Positions 5,536-6,464 of a DNA stretch of 6,464 nucleotides are shown piece by piece (positions within the stretch are counted from its first letter, which is position 1; each line of letters starts with the position of its first letter). The translations under genes were made by a program, and so were the position numbers. The DNA comes from DASQDT01 sp036380435 (GTDB lineage Bacteria; Acidobacteriota; Blastocatellia; Pyrinomonadales; Pyrinomonadaceae), in assembly GCA_036380435.1 (NCBI GenBank), contig DASVES010000110.1:1-6464 (forward strand), read 5' to 3'. Under the pieces are notes generated by a model. It had not been told where the DNA came from and searched no databases. It was given only the letters and a program-made list of their open reading frames with translations.

Positions 5536-6459
5536 TCAACTTTTTCCTTCGCGCTGTCGCGCTTCTGCGCCTTCATCAACTCTTGACGCGGGCCGGGGCA
5601 AAGTCGCTTCCTGTTGCCCGACGCCCAGTTGATACATGGAGCGATCCTGTTCGCCGAGTTCGGCAATTTTCGTCAACACGTAATCGGCCGTCTCCTTGTA
5701 GACGCGGACGCTCTCGCCTCTATCGTTGAATGCTGCAAAGTCGATGGGCGGCCCGAAGTGAACACGCACCGGCTCGCCGCCGCGCCAGTTGCCGAGCACC
5801 TGTCGGGGGAGGTCGTTCCCCAGCCCTGCGATGAAGACGGGGATAACTTGCGGGCTGGCCTCCCTGATGAGTTTGCCGACGCCGGGCTGCGCGCGGAGGA
5901 ATGAATAGGGGTCGTCCGACTTGTTGCGCGTGCCCTCGGGATGGAAGCCCACGACGTGGCCGCGTCCCTCGCGGCAGAGCGCGGCGAGCAGGCGCAGCGA
6001 GTACTTGTCAAAGGCGCGCTTCTCGATCTGCGGCCTCTCGGCCGACGCGAAGAAGGGCGGGAACATCGACCACCAGCCCATCAGCAGATTGACGAGGAGA
6101 CCGGCCGGCGAGTCGTAGAAGAAGCGCCCGCGCACGGGGAAGAAGAGACGCACGGGCGCGCGCGTGCGGCGGAAGAGGACGGCGGAGACGACGTACATGT
6201 CGAAGAACGAGCGGTGGTTGGCGACGAGCAGGAGCGGGCGCTCGTGTGACACGTGCTCGACGTGTTCGATGCCGTAGACGCGCATCAGATTGTAGGTCGC
6301 CAGATGAATCCAGAGCGAGCCGAGGTGGCGCTGGCAGAACGTCCAGAACTCCTTCCAGCGCCCCGTGTTCATCCGGCGCGTGAGGCGGAAGGCGAACCGC
6401 TCGAAGGGCGAGAGGACACCGATTTCATCCCGCGTCGGCCTGACCTGTTCCCAGCCCAT
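5536..6459 (-). CDS. PlsC-family 1-acyl-glycerol-3-phosphate acyltransferase
   Basis: This 307-residue protein has the PlsC/LPLAT signatures in order: NHRSFFD at 81-87 (catalytic His82, Asp87), a region around RGRFFYDSPAG at 110-120, FHPEGTR at 172-178, and the late strand QVIPVFIAGLGND near 204-216. The family transfers an acyl group from acyl-ACP or acyl-CoA to lysophosphatidate or a similar acceptor at the membrane. A hydrophobic stretch near 118-137 (LLVNLLMGWWSMFPPFF) may sit in or on the membrane. The C-terminal ~35 residues are a polar tail not typical of the core. It is first in a two-gene minus-strand operon, followed after one base by the lipid kinase, so both could feed a phosphatidate-type pool. 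ATG 6459 is only five bases from the window edge; its ribosome site and promoter are outside view and a slightly longer start is possible. Confidence 0.9.
   Translation of the reverse strand: MGWEQVRPTRDEIGVLSPFERFAFRLTRRMNTGRWKEFWTFCQRHLGSLWIHLATYNLMRVYGIEHVEHVSHERPLLLVANHRSFFDMYVVSAVLFRRTRAPVRLFFPVRGRFFYDSPAGLLVNLLMGWWSMFPPFFASAERPQIEKRAFDKYSLRLLAALCREGRGHVVGFHPEGTRNKSDDPYSFLRAQPGVGKLIREASPQVIPVFIAGLGNDLPRQVLGNWRGGEPVRVHFGPPIDFAAFNDRGESVRVYKETADYVLTKIAELGEQDRSMYQLGVGQQEATLPRPASRVDEGAEARQREGKS
5545..5549 (-). promoter_or_regulatory. Shine-Dalgarno site of the lipid kinase gene
   Basis: AAGGA on the minus strand lies 10 bases before ATG 5534, inside the last codons (Glu-Gly-Lys) of the acyltransferase gene. 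It supports 5534 over the upstream ATGs at 5576 and 5666. Spacing is slightly long, so the call is moderate. Confidence 0.6.
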
Positions 6460-6464
6460 AAAAG

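Noticed and set aside
5535..5666. Longer N-terminus for the lipid kinase (ATG 5666 or 5576)
   Set aside because: The added residues show no family similarity, lie inside the acyltransferase gene, and the ATG at 5534 has a ribosome site and begins right at the first strand of the fold.
4722..5729. Long plus-strand open frame (335 codons) opposite the kinase gene
   Set aside because: It lies antisense to two genes with clear family motifs, its translation is low-complexity Arg/Ala/Val with no recognisable domain, and GC-rich codon bias on one strand commonly opens such shadow frames.

Overview
This GC-rich window carries four genes, all of which look like lipid enzymes, arranged as two convergent pairs. 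On the plus strand are a very large multidomain acyl-activating enzyme, open at the left edge, and a short-chain dehydrogenase/reductase (SDR). On the minus strand are a PlsC-type acyltransferase and a DAG-kinase-family lipid kinase in a tight two-gene operon. The high GC, compact layout, fused lipid enzymes and hairpin repeats between genes suggest an environmental bacterium. Acidobacteriota (perhaps Blastocatellia) is my best guess, with Myxococcota-like bacteria as an alternative. No rRNA or other phylogenetic marker is present, so this is only an inference.

Layout. Positions 2-3178 (+) hold an adenylating acyl ligase, an acyl carrier protein and a PlsC acyltransferase in one chain. An N-terminal segment resembles the tail of a fatty-acyl-CoA-reductase-like SDR, so the protein probably begins outside the window. 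Positions 3179-3461 hold a 283-base spacer that is almost entirely a symmetric, nested inverted repeat built from two small hairpin modules, ending in a heptanucleotide tandem repeat and a T7 run against the next start codon. Positions 3462-4583 (+) hold an extended SDR with a Lys/Ala-rich N-terminal tail. Positions 4584-5534 (-) hold the lipid kinase, whose stop codon directly abuts the SDR stop. Positions 5536-6459 (-) hold the PlsC acyltransferase; the kinase start lies one base after its stop.

How the genes may work together. The large enzyme can in principle activate a fatty acid with ATP, load it on its own carrier domain and pass it to an acyl acceptor by its own PlsC domain. If a reductase domain lies upstream, it could also reduce acyl groups, an architecture reminiscent of the myxobacterial ether-lipid enzyme ElbD. 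The second PlsC and the lipid kinase fit phosphatidate or related glycerolipid/sphingolipid metabolism, and the SDR could reduce a lipid intermediate. The locus therefore looks like an unusual membrane-lipid cluster. The product is not determinable from the sequence. The most notable items are the fused megaenzyme and the hairpin-module repeat between genes 1 and 2, where stem bases differ between copies but pairing is kept.
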